From: Oscheius sp. JU75
Lineage: Eukaryota; Nematoda; Chromadorea; Rhabditida; Rhabditidae
NCBI GenBank assembly: GCA_037178855.1
Contig: JASJZC010000006.1
Span: 2,170,001 to 2,234,000, forward strand
Length of the DNA: 64,000 nt
Direction: 5' to 3'
The notes beneath the pieces were generated by a model that ran no database searches, was not told the DNA's origin, and worked only from the letters and a program-made list of their open reading frames with translations. Below, one piece after another: positions 19,859 through 31,102 of the stretch (positions within the stretch are counted from its first letter, which is position 1; every line of letters begins with the position of its first letter). The translations under genes were made by a program, and so were the position numbers.

Positions 19859-20174
19859 TTGACAGTACATAAGGTAAACCTCAACACAATGCTTCCGCTT
19901 CTTTAAATCTTTGATTCCAATACTAGTTTTTTGTAGCACCTATGTCAAAACTGGCAGTTTCCCAGATGCCCGTGCAACCTGTAATCCTTGCCTCGGATAT
20001 TGAAATATTCCCTTCTGTAAACGAATTGCTGAAAAACCAAAGTACCGTTCCACCAGCCCCCTCCCACGAAAGAAACTTATACCTTCCACTTAATACGTGA
20101 CCGGAAAAATCTTATGTTGCAATTTCAATCGCGTGTTCACTCCGAATAGATCATCTCATAGTTTGCAGAACGCA

Positions 20175-20190
20175 TGTTTCACCTGAAACA
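20175..20190. promoter_or_regulatory. Back-to-back 21U-RNA motifs
   Basis: TGTTTCAcCTGAAACA: a plus motif (20175-20181) and a minus motif (20184-20190) almost touch. Each has a YRNT start T 38-39 bases away on its own side, so one site could drive two divergent piRNAs. Confidence 0.5.
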
Positions 20191-21237
20191 TATTAACACT
20201 GCAAACTTGGAATTCTATTTGATGTGGTCGGCAAGAGCAGACAATACAACTACTTTCGATCACGAGCAGGTGGAAGTGAAACTGGTTTTCTCAATATCTG
20301 CTCTAAAATTTGTCATATAGCCAATAGTCAATTGTTCCAGTTGTTATGAGCTCACTCTATGGCTAGTACCGGTAATCAAACCTTGCCTAATTAATTTAAA
20401 CTTTTTTTTTGTTGCAAACATGCTTTTAGTAAATCTCAATCGGAGTTCAAGCAATGGGAAGCGACCGTAGGATGGTAAAATATTAGTTTCTGCAATCTTT
20501 TATGGTTTGAGAAGAGTGTTTCCCTAAACTGAACGTTTCTTGTTTCAATGGCCCAACATGAGCAAGGTCTCGAATAGAATCGCGATCAGGTGTCATTATT
20601 GACAATTTCTTCAAAACATACTTTTGCAGTTCAGCAGCTAACTTATGCAGCTACCCGAAATTTGCTATTCTGCTAGACTGATCTATCACTTTCTGGTTCC
20701 TAAATATAGTTGGGAAGTAATGGAGCTTCAATACAAGAAAAGCGAAGCTGCAAGAGATGTCCAGTAACTCTTGTTGACAGCTCCAGTACTTGACCACTTG
20801 CTAAAACATGTGTGTTGTTGTATTTTTTTGTGAGCAAGTCCAAGTCCAAACTAGTTTAGTCTACACATGTTTAATTGAAACATATAAACTCTTCCCACAC
20901 TAAAACTTTGCTTAGACTATGACACTCGGAGAAAGACACAATAAACAAACAGTACAATGATTTCCGATCACAGACCAGTGACACCACTGTTTACACACAC
21001 AGAGACACAGGTTTTCTCTAGGTATAGATCGATCAATTTCATGTCTTTCTCTGTCATATCCCTCATCCAAAAGTCAGAATTTTTACTTTTGGCGATAATA
21101 TCATACAATTCGTTATTTTAGCTCAGTAATATACACCTGAACTTGTCCCAAACTCTTTCCTGTGTCTGAGCACCCCTTTTCTTTTCTTTCTTTTTATAAC
21201 AAGCCCCCAAAACACATAACGAACTTTTAGAGCGACT

Positions 21238-24200
21238 ATGTTCTGGACAGTTTTAGCTCTCTTCCTCGGAGGACTAGCCGCCTACCTTCATCATTGGTGG
21301 AAGAAAAGAGCTGCCGTAAGTTTTTTCTTCGTTACAAGGACTATTGAGATAGTAGCTCACTATCTCGCTGACATTCAAGTTCTCGAGCTAATGCAATCAT
21401 TTAGTATTCTTACAACTCGTATGTTTCATTGGCACACTAATATTCTAAGATTTAAACTCTTTACTACGCATGGAGAAATGGGCGAAACGATAAAATTAGA
21501 ATTGTCTAGAAGAATGAATACAGTTCAAATATTTTACTCTTACTGTTAAGGATAGAAGAAGTGCTTGCTGTAATCGTGAGGTGAATTGCGCCATCCAAAT
21601 AACAAACCTGTAAAGAGTCCTATAGTCCTTTCCCTCTTTTGCAATGTCTCCAAGGAAGTCTTCTCTCCTGATAGCCACTTCCGGGGCATTCATCACTGTG
21701 CATAAGTACAGAGACCGTCTTTGAACCCCTGGGTACTGAAATGTTTGGAACAGGTTTCTGTTCACAGAAGTACAGATCAATCCATTTGGGCAACTGTACA
21801 CGAAATTGAGATAACCACAACTAAGAAAAAGTCTGATATGGCAGAGTGAAGAAAAATGGTGTGATTCGGTTTCATTCACCCTTTGAAACCAAAATTTGAT
21901 TCTATAACACGATGCTTTCAGCACAAACTCGTCTTGGAGGCCAACATAGCCAAAAGACAGCAGGAAAGAGAAGAAAGTGTCGCTTTGGCTGAAAAAGTGG
22001 GTGAAAAACTGGATGAATCTCGTCGAGAATACATTGGTCCCCTGACTTTTCAACAACTTCGAGGTATGCAAATGGGGAAAAGGGGCATAAAAATATTTCA
22101 GACGAGCTACAAAATGGGAAAGTTAGCTGCCTGGAAGCTGTACAAACCTACTACTGTAAGGCTGTAGCAGCACACAGAAGAACCAACTGTATAACACTGT
22201 TTGTAAAGGTTGGTCTTGTCGACTGTTTCTGGCTGTTTCGAAGAAGAAAAATCTGGTTTCACGGTGTAGATAAGGGGAAAGAGAAGTAATACTTCTCGTG
22301 ACGTTGAGTGTACAGAATGAACAAAAAAGTAGTGTCTGTGCTCTGTGCCGGGATAAAGTGGAACCAAAGATTCATTGTTTCAGTACCCCCAAAACGGAAA
22401 ATTTCTATAGGCTTCAAGAAGTGCCTTGTACCCTCTTTTCTCCTTTCAGAACCCGGCAGTTTCAGTTCTCCTTCTGTTTATTTTCAAATAAGAAATGAAA
22501 TATGCTCCAAGTCCGCTGTAAAATAAGTCCTCTGACAATGGGAGTCATACGAGGAAAATGTAAAAACCAGTCAAAAAGTGACTTACCAATTTTGAAGACT
22601 TTTCAATACTTTTTTTTCACTTTCTAGATAAAGCCGGACCTGTGTTTCTATAATTATCGTGAGATAGCGGATTTTTTAAACAAAAAAGTTTTATAGGTTG
22701 TAGTAAACGCCTTTTCTCCATCTAGTGCAGGCTGCGAAGCACTCTGCATGGGTCCGGTTTTGTTTCCATTCAAAATATGTTTCATCCATTGAACAAACCC
22801 TGTCAAAATACTTGTCAGAGCTATTACCTTTTTCTTGATGTGCAAAAAACCCAAAACTCTTTTAGGAAGCCGAAGATTGGGCCAAAGAATGGGATCAAAA
22901 AGCCAAGGACCCTTCTTTCACCAAGCCTCCCCTCTTCGGAGTCCCGATCTCTGTCAAGGAGTGTATCAATGTGAGTAGCTAGAGGTAATAAAACTTTGAG
23001 ACATTTCAGTTCAAGGGCTACGACGTGACCCGAGGCTTTGCTCAGGACTGCTTCAAACCACTGGAAGAGGACAGTATTCTTGTGGCACATTTGAAGAAAC
23101 TCGGTCAGTTTGTGTTTCAGTATTTCTTTGGAGGCCAAAGTGTCGATTTTCCAAGGTTTACTCACTTTTTTGACAGTCGATTGATTTTTTGATCACCAAT
23201 TTTCTTATGTTTCACTCAAAAATGAAGGAGAGAATAAGAACGGGGGACGAGTATCCGTTTGTCTTGATTTTGAAGCAAAACAGCCCCAAATATAAGATTC
23301 AGCCAAAATCTCTCAAGACTTTTATGCTTCACCAAAAGATTATAATGAATACCGTACAAAGGATCTGGTCTTCACTGGAACGGGAATACGCTCCACTGCA
23401 CTTTTGTCGAAATAATCTTTGAATGTTTCGAACTTACTATAAGATCACAATCAAATGCTCAACTTTCGTTTTCTAAGATGCCTTTTATGTGTTTCACTTT
23501 GACCCAACCTTTGGTACAGAACATGTTCCACGAACAGAGGTCCCTCTTCAGATTTCAAAAGTCACAACAAGGAATCCGCTTGTTTAGGAGCCATTCCCTT
23601 CTGTCTGACGAACGTGCCCCAGTCCTGCTTGACTTTCAATTGCGCTAATCACGTCTACGGTATTACCAGTCATCCTCTGGACAAGAACAAGACTCCGGGC
23701 GGCTCGACTGGAGGAGAAGCTGCCCTGATTGCTGCGGGTGGTTCCCTATTAGGAATTGGTGGGGATGTGGGAGGATCCATCAGGGTGCCGTGTCATTGGA
23801 CAGGTCTTGTAGGGTTGAAGGTATGTTGGAAAATGTACGATAATGACGTTTTATTGAAGTTTCTCTAATGGCAGCAGTATTTACGATTTTGTTGAAACAT
23901 TCAAGAACAGCGAAGCACAATGTCATCGAAACAGCCTTTGATTAGATATCCTGGTGAAACAAAACTTACAATTTTTTGAGATTGGCTGAAGATCTGTCTA
24001 TGCTCGAAGAAAGCTGTTTATCAGCTATGTAACCGCTATATTGACTCTATAACGTTTGGCTTATGCTCTTCATGGAGCAAAAGCAATAACTTTCTTTTTA
24101 CAATTGAAGCAAACAAAACAGTAGCTTGCTAACTCAAAAAGTTTCTTCTTGCATTAGCTTGACTTGTCTTGACAGAAAGGCCCACAAACATTGCCAAGTG

Positions 24201-26899
24201 TTATCCCAGATTAGAGTTGACTTGTGTCGCAGACGGACGCCACTTGCAAGTTGTAAAAGTAGGATCCTTGGAATATCTTTTTTTATGAGTTCAAACGATT
24301 GAAGCTACACCGAACATTCCAGGTCTAGAAACCTTGGTGAAACAACAAAAAATTGTCTGCTGAAAATCTATAGGTTTCTGCAGGTGTACGGGTCTTGAAG
24401 AATAATAACGGAGACTACGGCGTGTTACGCGCATGCAAAAGGCGTTGCCACTTTTTCTCGCGCCAGTTTCCTATTTCGAGGGCGGGAATTCAAAATTAGT
24501 TCTCCATCCGCTTTTTAAATATATGTAAGGTATACGGTACGCTGTGCCAAAACCCGTTTTAACCATGCTTTCTGTAGGATACTGTACTTAAGAAAACGAG
24601 CGGCATTTGCGCCCGGTTGGAAAAGGTGCGACGCGCATAACACGCCGTGAGACAGGAAACAGACGGATTGCAGTTTTGTTATCGTTCTCGATAAAAAGAA
24701 TTGGTGAAACAGATTTTGTCTAGGGATAGCAAAGTGAATCATATGGTAGTGTTTTAAAGTTTTTCGATGCTATATCACCTGGCCTTGATAAGCATTTTTC
24801 ACCGGAATTTTTTTATCAAATTGACTCCCAAATTGACTACCATAACGGATTCATTACTTTCTTATGTTTTTCTTGAAATACAAAAGCAAACTTTGAAAAG
24901 GCAGATCAGCCTTATTCGAAAAGTTGCACGTCTAGGAAAAAGACTCTTTGTACATGCGTCCCCCAGTAGCAACACATAATTACCACTGATACATTTTCAG
25001 CCATCCCATCTCCGCTTCGGACACCGCGGTACCCCAGGAGCCGTGCCCGGTCGCCCTTTGGTCAATGCCAATGACGGGCCAATGTGTTTAGATGTCGAGA
25101 CGGCTGTGGAATTTTGCAGAGCTGTGAGTTTTTGAATTATTTTGAATCTCTAAGTAACTTTTTGGTGTAGACACTGCATATGAGTGAGAGATGGAACAAG
25201 AAACGTGGCAAGTATAACCTGTCAATGTTCGAAATTTTGTCTAAAACGAAAAAAATAAATTAATCGTTTGCCCATATTGAGAAATTTAGGAATTCAATTT
25301 AAGATCTGGGCAGATACCTACCAACACGACGTAGACCCATATTCCCCTCCAGTTCTGTGGAATGAGAAGGCCTACAGTTCACAGAAAGCTCTGAGAATTG
25401 GGTATTACCTAGATGATGGCTGGTTCACCCCGACTCCGGCTTGTCAACGAGCTGTCCATGAGGCTAAAAGGTAATGTTTATGTCTCTCTGACTCTCAGTC
25501 TCTTTTATATTCCAGACACCTCGAGGCTGCTGGCCACACTCTGGTACCTTTCTCTCCACCCAGAGTTCCTGAAATGTTTCAACTTTACGTCAGAGCCTTG
25601 ACAGTGGATGGTGGTCGCTACGTCAGAGACAAGCTACTGAACGTAATGCTCACCTGTTTTGGACTCAAGAGACAGTTTCAGGACATAATTCACCCCACTC
25701 TCTACCCCCAAATCCCGCTCTTCTTCATCCCGGTCTGGATACAGAGACTCATGTCCTACCCAGCCAAACTTCTCTTTCCCAGACTGGCCAATGTTCTTCC
25801 GGCAATGACGACGAGTTCTGTAGGTAAGGAGCAGTTTCATAGAAAAGAGCAAGATGACTTTCCCTCAATGGCCGTTACTTTTTTATTAGTCGCAAAGTAA
25901 GCCACAATATAAAAAACAATGATCGAGTCCTCTATTCGCCATCGCCAATTCCCTTTGACTAACTGTTGAAACATAATGTTCGGTAACTAGTTAGACTGCT
26001 CGACAGCGAAGTTCTGTCTTTTTTGTGTCGTTTGAACATTTTTTTGTACCGGAAGACTAAGATTTGACTCCACTTCTAGCCAACTTATGATACCCTGGAG
26101 GTGGAACATATGAACGTTTACCAATTCGCTGACGTATGATTGAATTCCACGATAGTCATGTCTCTAGACCCATGCATGAAACAAAAAACATTCTTCCCCT
26201 TCCAAGAGTCCGATTAAAGCTACGCCAGGATCAAAAAGCACCGTAGCAAGATCACTTTCCGTCAGCGTCCTTCACAATTTTAGTTGCAAAGAAAACGCAC
26301 TGATTGAGTCCTCTGTTCGCGATTACTTTTGACTAATTGTTGAAACATGGCATTCAGTAACCTTTGACTGCTCGACAGCAAATTTTTTGTTGTTTAAGTT
26401 TCCTGCTAGTCATTCCCCTCGCCCTATAGTTTATACACAAAACGTTCTTCCCATTCCAGAACTTCGTGAATGCTACGCCAAGATTGAAGAGTACCGAGGA
26501 AGTTTTGTCGTAGCCATGCAAAAACAACACCTGGACGCGATTCTCTGTCCAGTGCAGGTCATGGTAGCTCCGACACACGATATTCCCTGCAAACTGTTCT
26601 CCACAGCCACCTACACCTGTCTCTACAATCTTCTCGACTTTGCGGCGGGTAGCGACACCTTTTGAAGGAAAATACATTTACTTTCAGGGGTTGTAAATGT
26701 GACTAAAGCTACTGAATCTGATGAGAAGGAACTAGAAGATTATCCATGTTCGGATCCTTGGTATAGACTAGTCAAGAAGACTTCAATTGGATCAGTCGAA
26801 TTCCCAATTGGAGCACAGATCGTCGCTCCACCCTATAGAGAAGAAACTGTTTTGAGACTATTGAAGGAGCTAGAGGAGGAGGTGAAGAAGATCCAATAA
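21238..26899 (+). CDS. faah: Fatty acid amide hydrolase (FAAH family)
   Basis: It hydrolyses fatty acid amides such as N-acylethanolamines at membranes. Exon 1 (21238-21315) encodes an N-terminal membrane helix ([17 protein letters not shown] then HHWWKKR) and follows a trans-splice-like TTTTAG. Later exons include 21922-22063, 22102-22207 ([17 protein letters not shown]), 22866-22971, 23009-23104, 23588-23820, 25003-25122, 25310-25471 and beyond, ending [12 protein letters not shown]...VKKIQ. The amidase-signature core is present: Lys in [11 protein letters not shown], Ser in [12 protein letters not shown] and Ser in [12 protein letters not shown], giving the Ser-Ser-Lys triad. The gene looks complete and functional. 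C. elegans has several faah genes and I cannot say which is the orthologue. Two introns longer than 1 kb and 480 bp carry piRNA-type motifs. Confidence 0.92.
24705..24712 (-). promoter_or_regulatory. 21U-RNA promoter motif, exact CTGTTTCA
   Basis: Exact consensus core on the minus strand inside a FAAH intron. CAAT gives the start T 38 bases downstream. Confidence 0.5.
25910..26365. repeat. Direct duplication inside FAAH intron
   Basis: About 80-100 bases near 25923-26020 (GAGTCCTCTATTCGC, CTTTTGACTAA-like, GTTGAAACAT, ACTGCTCGACAGC) recur near 26303-26385. The copies are imperfect, and each carries one TGTTTCA motif on the minus strand. Confidence 0.6.
26341..26347 (-). promoter_or_regulatory. 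21U-RNA promoter motif candidate
   Basis: ATGTTTCA on the minus strand, with CAAT placing the start T 38 bases downstream. It lies in a segment duplicated from about 25920-26030. Confidence 0.45.
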
Positions 26900-27196
26900 T
26901 GGTATTTCTGTAGAATGAATATCATTCTTACTGTATTGCGAGAGGCAGAGAGATAGAGAGACAAACTACGGGACGATAATGCAGTAGGAAAAGTTTCTGG
27001 AATATTATAGTTTCTCGGAAGCGAAAAGCGGAAATGGCTCTAGAATAGCTCCAAACTAATTTGAAAATGTTATGTCGAGAATACTTCTTGGCAAGACTTG
27101 AAAAGCTCTTTGCTTCTGCTAGAGTCCACTTGGTCCCCCTGTTGCTGCTCCAGACGGCTGCTTCCTCTGCACTTCTACCCAGGTCAAGTTGCTCCT

Positions 27197-27855
27197 TTAA
27201 AGCGAGTGTCCGGACCTTTTTCTAGTTCGCAAAAGTTAAAATTTAGGTAATTTGACAAGTCGAGATTGCACTGGCTTTCAGTTTCTGCAACTTATTCGAG
27301 CTGCAAGGTTGAGCCTTTTTGAGTCAGAAATGAGACGTAACATTAGTTTCAAAGTACCATATCAAGGTGAAACTGTTCCACAAGTAAAAACGAGACAACC
27401 TCATTCCATAAGAGTATCTTTAGAAATTATTTTGGGTGAAAACCTCTAGTCTATGAAGTGCAAACTGTGGAGGAGATTAATGAACGCCCTAAACTAGGGT
27501 AGATTCGTTTCTGTAGCAATTGGAACGTATTCAACTTCTATTCTGAGTAATTGTTTAGAAATAAAGGAGCAACACCAGAAGCAACAATTACGACTGATTA
27601 ATCTTTTTTCTGGAACTAGCCTTGACTTGCCAAAAAGCGCGTGACTTGTCGAAACAAGGCTGACAAGTACTGCCGAGAAAGCTTCTCGGCAAATGGTAAC
27701 TTTTGTTCTGGAGTAGCAACTTTGCGGGCTTCTATGCTGGTGATCATCGATGATAAAACAAAAAAGAGGTACACCCCCGTAATCAGCGCGTTTTTCTCTA
27801 CAAGACCTATTTCAGAACACATAGTCGAAAAAAAAAGTCCGGACACTCGCTTTAA
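27197..27855 (+). mobile_element. Complete TTAA-flanked MITE
   Basis: 659 bp with matching ends TTAAAGCGAGTGTCCGGAC and its complement, bordered by TTAA on both sides. TTAA targeting is typical of the piggyBac superfamily, but no transposase is encoded and the ends are not ones I can name. It has an internal near-palindrome GCCGAGAAAGCTTCTCGGC at about 27672-27690. Partial copies lie at 425-759, 1167-1397, 11341-11572 and 38648-39071. Confidence 0.8.
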
Positions 27856-28129
27856 TTAAAGTGCTTTATCCAAACACATTTTGCTGACTCTTCTATTCCA
27901 TTTCAATCGTTTCGAAACTAGGCCTACTTCATCAGTTTGATAAGATGATTCTGCTCTTCGTATGCATCCTAAATCTTTTATGTGTATGGACTAGGATGCT
28001 TACAACACCATCGAGAACAGCCACAGGATCCGCCCTTGGATCGTGAACCATGAGCCGTGAAAAAGAATGCTTAAATTAAATGCTTTAATTCCAATGAGGG
28101 GTAGACGTCGAAACAGTTTTGGTTTAGCT
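27856..28129. other. Gap before pseudokinase array
   Basis: No supported gene. A 33-codon frame with a hydrophobic start (MILLFVCILNLLCVW, from 27945) is present but has no other support. Confidence 0.25.
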
Positions 28130-28935
28130 TAACAGCCACCAGCACATTCTGCGAATTTCGGCCTTTGTCAGCGAGGACAGAAATCCGCAGACTGTCATTG
28201 GAGTACTGCCCAAGTATGCTCCGAATGTGGAAAAATGTGAGAGTCAGAAACAGCTAGGTTCAATTTGGTTTTAGTTTTCGAGGAACTTCCAATTTCCTCT
28301 GCAGAAGAGTGGAGAATGATGCTTTGAAGATGGGCTCACCAACTGTTAATGACCTATCTTGTCCATGACTTTATGATACTGCACCGTGGCATTCGACCAG
28401 AGAAGCGAGATTCTGAGTGAGCGTATATACTAGTCCTCGTTTGAGGGTTTGACGAACAGAAAAAAAGGTTTGATCAACGCGGGAAACGATTTCTGCACGT
28501 TTCATTTTGTAGACGCTACCGGAGGAGTAAGCATCAAACTGGGCAACCTTTGCACGGAGGGCTGATCCCAACGAAACTCATTCAAAACTGTAAGTTATTC
28601 TCCTTCAGCGGACGTCTACAGTTTTGGCATGTTTCTGTACTATATAACCCATGGACGGTTTGCTTGTAGATTACACTCTATGATACTTGGTTTTAGACAT
28701 ACTTTTGGAAATGAACGATCGCTGGGCCATGGTCAGATTCCGAAAACGGCTGAGAGGAAGAGGAGAAGAACCTTTAAGACCAGTTTTGACCGAACATCCA
28801 GACTTCCATCGTCTCATACGCATCTGTTGGAGGAATGAGTTACGTGACGACAAGGGGAATATTATGGAAGAGATACCTCTGCGATGCACCTTCAGCGAGA
28901 TTGAAGCCTACATTGCCAACAATCATCCTCATTGA
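28130..28935 (+). pseudogene. Pseudokinase K1, decayed
   Basis: Kinase-domain pieces in order: HQHILRISAFVSEDR (helix C to strand 4, about 28137), VSIKLGNLCTEG (activation-segment start with DFG changed to NLC, about 28525), ADVYSFGMFLYYITHGR (helix F region, about 28612), and the C-lobe 28695-28935 ending FSEIEAYIANNHPH. The N-lobe start and catalytic loop are missing, and a stop interrupts the middle. The last exon and 3' flank are copied in inverted orientation at 41890-42420. Confidence 0.65.
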
Positions 28936-29387
28936 TTAATGAACTTTTAGTGATTCATCGGTGCCAGGCTCTTTCCGTACCATCCACCCCCTCGAATCTT
29001 GATAAGAGGCCAAAGAAACAGTCATACGACCAATTGATCCGAGACCCCTCTCCATTTTTACAACATTCATTCAAAAGGTCGCCTGGTTTTCGAAGCGAGC
29101 TTCCAATTTCTCACTCTTGTTTGTGTCTTAGTGTATCGTAACGATTTCTATCCGCCATTATCATTATCAGGCTGTCTTTCATTTGTTCCTTCCTCCTCCT
29201 CAGTCCGAAAACAATTGATCCCCTCGGTTAGCATCGTTTTGCCATTAATCAACTCGTGAGAATCGATCCCGACTGACAGTTTGCGGACTCTCCAGCCGCT
29301 GCAAAAAAAATGCATGCTTCCGTGTTCCTGCCAAATGCCTCTTTTCCAATCTTATTTTTTCGAACTTGAGAAATGTGCAAATTTAGA

Positions 29388-30905
29388 ATGGAAGGTCATG
29401 AAATACCCGATTCGAAGAAAAGAAAATTCTCAGCTGGGGTGGTCACAACTTACGACGAGTTGATTCCTCGATACTGCCCGAGCGAGTTGGAACTGACAAC
29501 TATGCCAGGATACGAGGCACCAGCCCCTTACGAGACACCGTTCTTTGGGTGAGTATGACAGCTTTTTGGGAGAGAACCATAAAGTATAGAATGGCGACCG
29601 TTCGAAAACTCGCGTTCCACTTCTTTAATGACGAAATAACCGATTATGACCAATTGACTCTGGAAGTGAAAATTCATTTCGCCAAGAGCATTCGGTGTCG
29701 GGAACGAGAAGTCACTCTGTTCTCTAATGTGAGTGTCTTCAATTGATTTGAATGGAGATCGTTCAGATCCAGCACCATCCTCATATCATGAAACTGGTCG
29801 CCTTCCTAAGCTTCGAGGAAAAGGACAAGAACAATACGAACAATATCAACGGGATTGTTTTCGAGTACGCTCCTCATGGGACCGTAACTGATTGTGAGTT
29901 TGTTTGCGGTTAGAAAAGCGATTGTTTGTCTATGACTAATCAAGACGGGACGGGATTACTGTCAAATTCTTTCATTATACTGATGAACTATAACTTGCTT
30001 TCATTTTTGAAATGATTTAAGCAAATTTGAGAGTAGAAAAGTCTCAGGATCCTGCTGTCAAGGGGTAGAAAGCATGATTACCAAAGGGTTTCTTGATTAC
30101 TAGGCTCAACTTTAAAATGGCACTTTCTCTGTAAAATCAACTGTCGCTTGTTATTTCTTAAAAAGAGGTGACTCTTCGAATTATGGTTTTGTGTGTAAGA
30201 ATAGGAATGGCAGCTGAGAATGTGCGAGAATCAATTCGCGCTATCAACTGTTTGTTTGGTTGACCAGGGGCCAGTGAACTGCGCAAACCAAACGAAATAA
30301 AACAACTTACAGACATGGAAAAGAGCCCTGCTCCGAGCAACAAACTGGTCTTTCAATGAGCTTTACAGCTAGCCAGAACCATGTACTACTTCCACGAAGT
30401 CCACAACATTATGCACAGAGACATTCAACCGAAGACGTTTGTCTCTCAGTATGCCCATAAAAAAGCAATTGTAGTATTTTCGTATTCGAAGATGGAAAGA
30501 TGATCAAGCTCGGAAACTTTGTCTACGCGGAGAAGGATCAGTCTTTCGATTAACTCGTGTAGATAGGATCAGAACATCATCTACTGTGCTCTCAAGGTCA
30601 TCGGCGAATCCGATTTTGGAAAGTACAGCTTTTCGGCCGATGTCTGGTCCTTCGGTGAGTAATTGGCAGTTTTCTCATCGAATTGTCAATATTTTCCAGG
30701 AATATTCCATTACTTCGTGACATACAACAACCCTCCCTACCGTCCAACGGCCAGTCCCGTAGGCTTCCGTCTTACAAAGTGCAACAGGGGCCTCGACCAC
30801 CTCTCCGAGAGCCAGCGGGACAAAATACCTTTCATCTTCGATCTCATCGGACGATTGCGTATTGGACTCGAGCCCAGAGATCAGTACTCGACCCTCTTTC
30901 ACTGA
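29388..30905 (+). CDS. Divergent pseudokinase K2
   Basis: The ATG follows a trans-splice-like ATTTAG. Exon 1 encodes a basic N-terminus (MEGHEIPDSKKRKFSAG). A 41-nt intron leads to the N-lobe with a strand-3 lysine (LEVKIHFAKS) and helix C (REREVTLFSN). Next are HHPHIMKLVAFL and the hinge GIVFEYAPHGTV, then after a long intron the catalytic loop IMHRDIQPK, then MIKLGNFVYAE, where DFG reads NFV, then CALKVIGES in place of APE, SADVWSFG, and a C-lobe ending YSTLFH. The HRD aspartate is kept but the magnesium-binding DFG aspartate is lost, so catalysis is unlikely. The frame looks intact apart from an unclear join near 30550. Confidence 0.6.
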
Positions 30906-31102
30906 GATTGTAGCCAAATTGACCAGTCTCAAGGATCTTTTCGGTGTCGAGATAATGCTCTGACTGAAGCTTTTCCAGTTCTGTCTGATTGATGAAAACA
31001 GCCGATTAATTTCGATATAATGCTTAATCCTTCTTATTATTGTTTTGTTTATATCTTTACTAACTGTTTATATCTCTACTAACTCATGATTTCAGCTCAA
31101 AA

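Larger units (their letters stand above)
19250..21237. other. Long gene-free gap with piRNA-type motifs
   Basis: No coding exons recognised. The visible structure is eight TGTTTCA copies (19330, 19716, 19852, 20175, 20541 plus; 20184, 20876 minus; and AGTTTCA-type near 20276). Upstream of FAAH, from 21180, the sequence is pyrimidine-rich and ends in a CTTTTAG acceptor just before the FAAH start codon. Confidence 0.45.
14216..26347. ncRNA. Candidate 21U-RNA (type I piRNA) cluster
   Basis: About 31 non-coding copies of TGTTTCA lie here on both strands. Plus-strand starts: 14321, 15083, 15359, 18052, 19330, 19716, 19852, 20175, 20541, 21422, 22376, 22779, 23113, 23208, 23490. Minus-strand copies (TGAAACA) at 14216, 16012, 16393, 16600, 16677, 18194, 18761, 20184, 20876, 23894, 23955, 24338, 24705, 25968, 26176, 26341. 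With AT-rich base use I would expect two or three. CTGTTTCA is the known core of the upstream (Ruby) motif of nematode 21U-RNA genes, with YRNT, whose T is the first base of the RNA, about 40 bases downstream. By hand, 23 of the 31 have a YRNT T 36-41 bases past the motif, against roughly 37% expected. Each would be a tiny autonomous unit for a PRG-1-bound piRNA. No RNA data were available. Confidence 0.6.

Noticed and set aside
27945-28046. 33-codon ORF with hydrophobic start
   Set aside because: No promoter, acceptor, conservation or family pattern; a start this hydrophobic is common by chance in AT-rich DNA.
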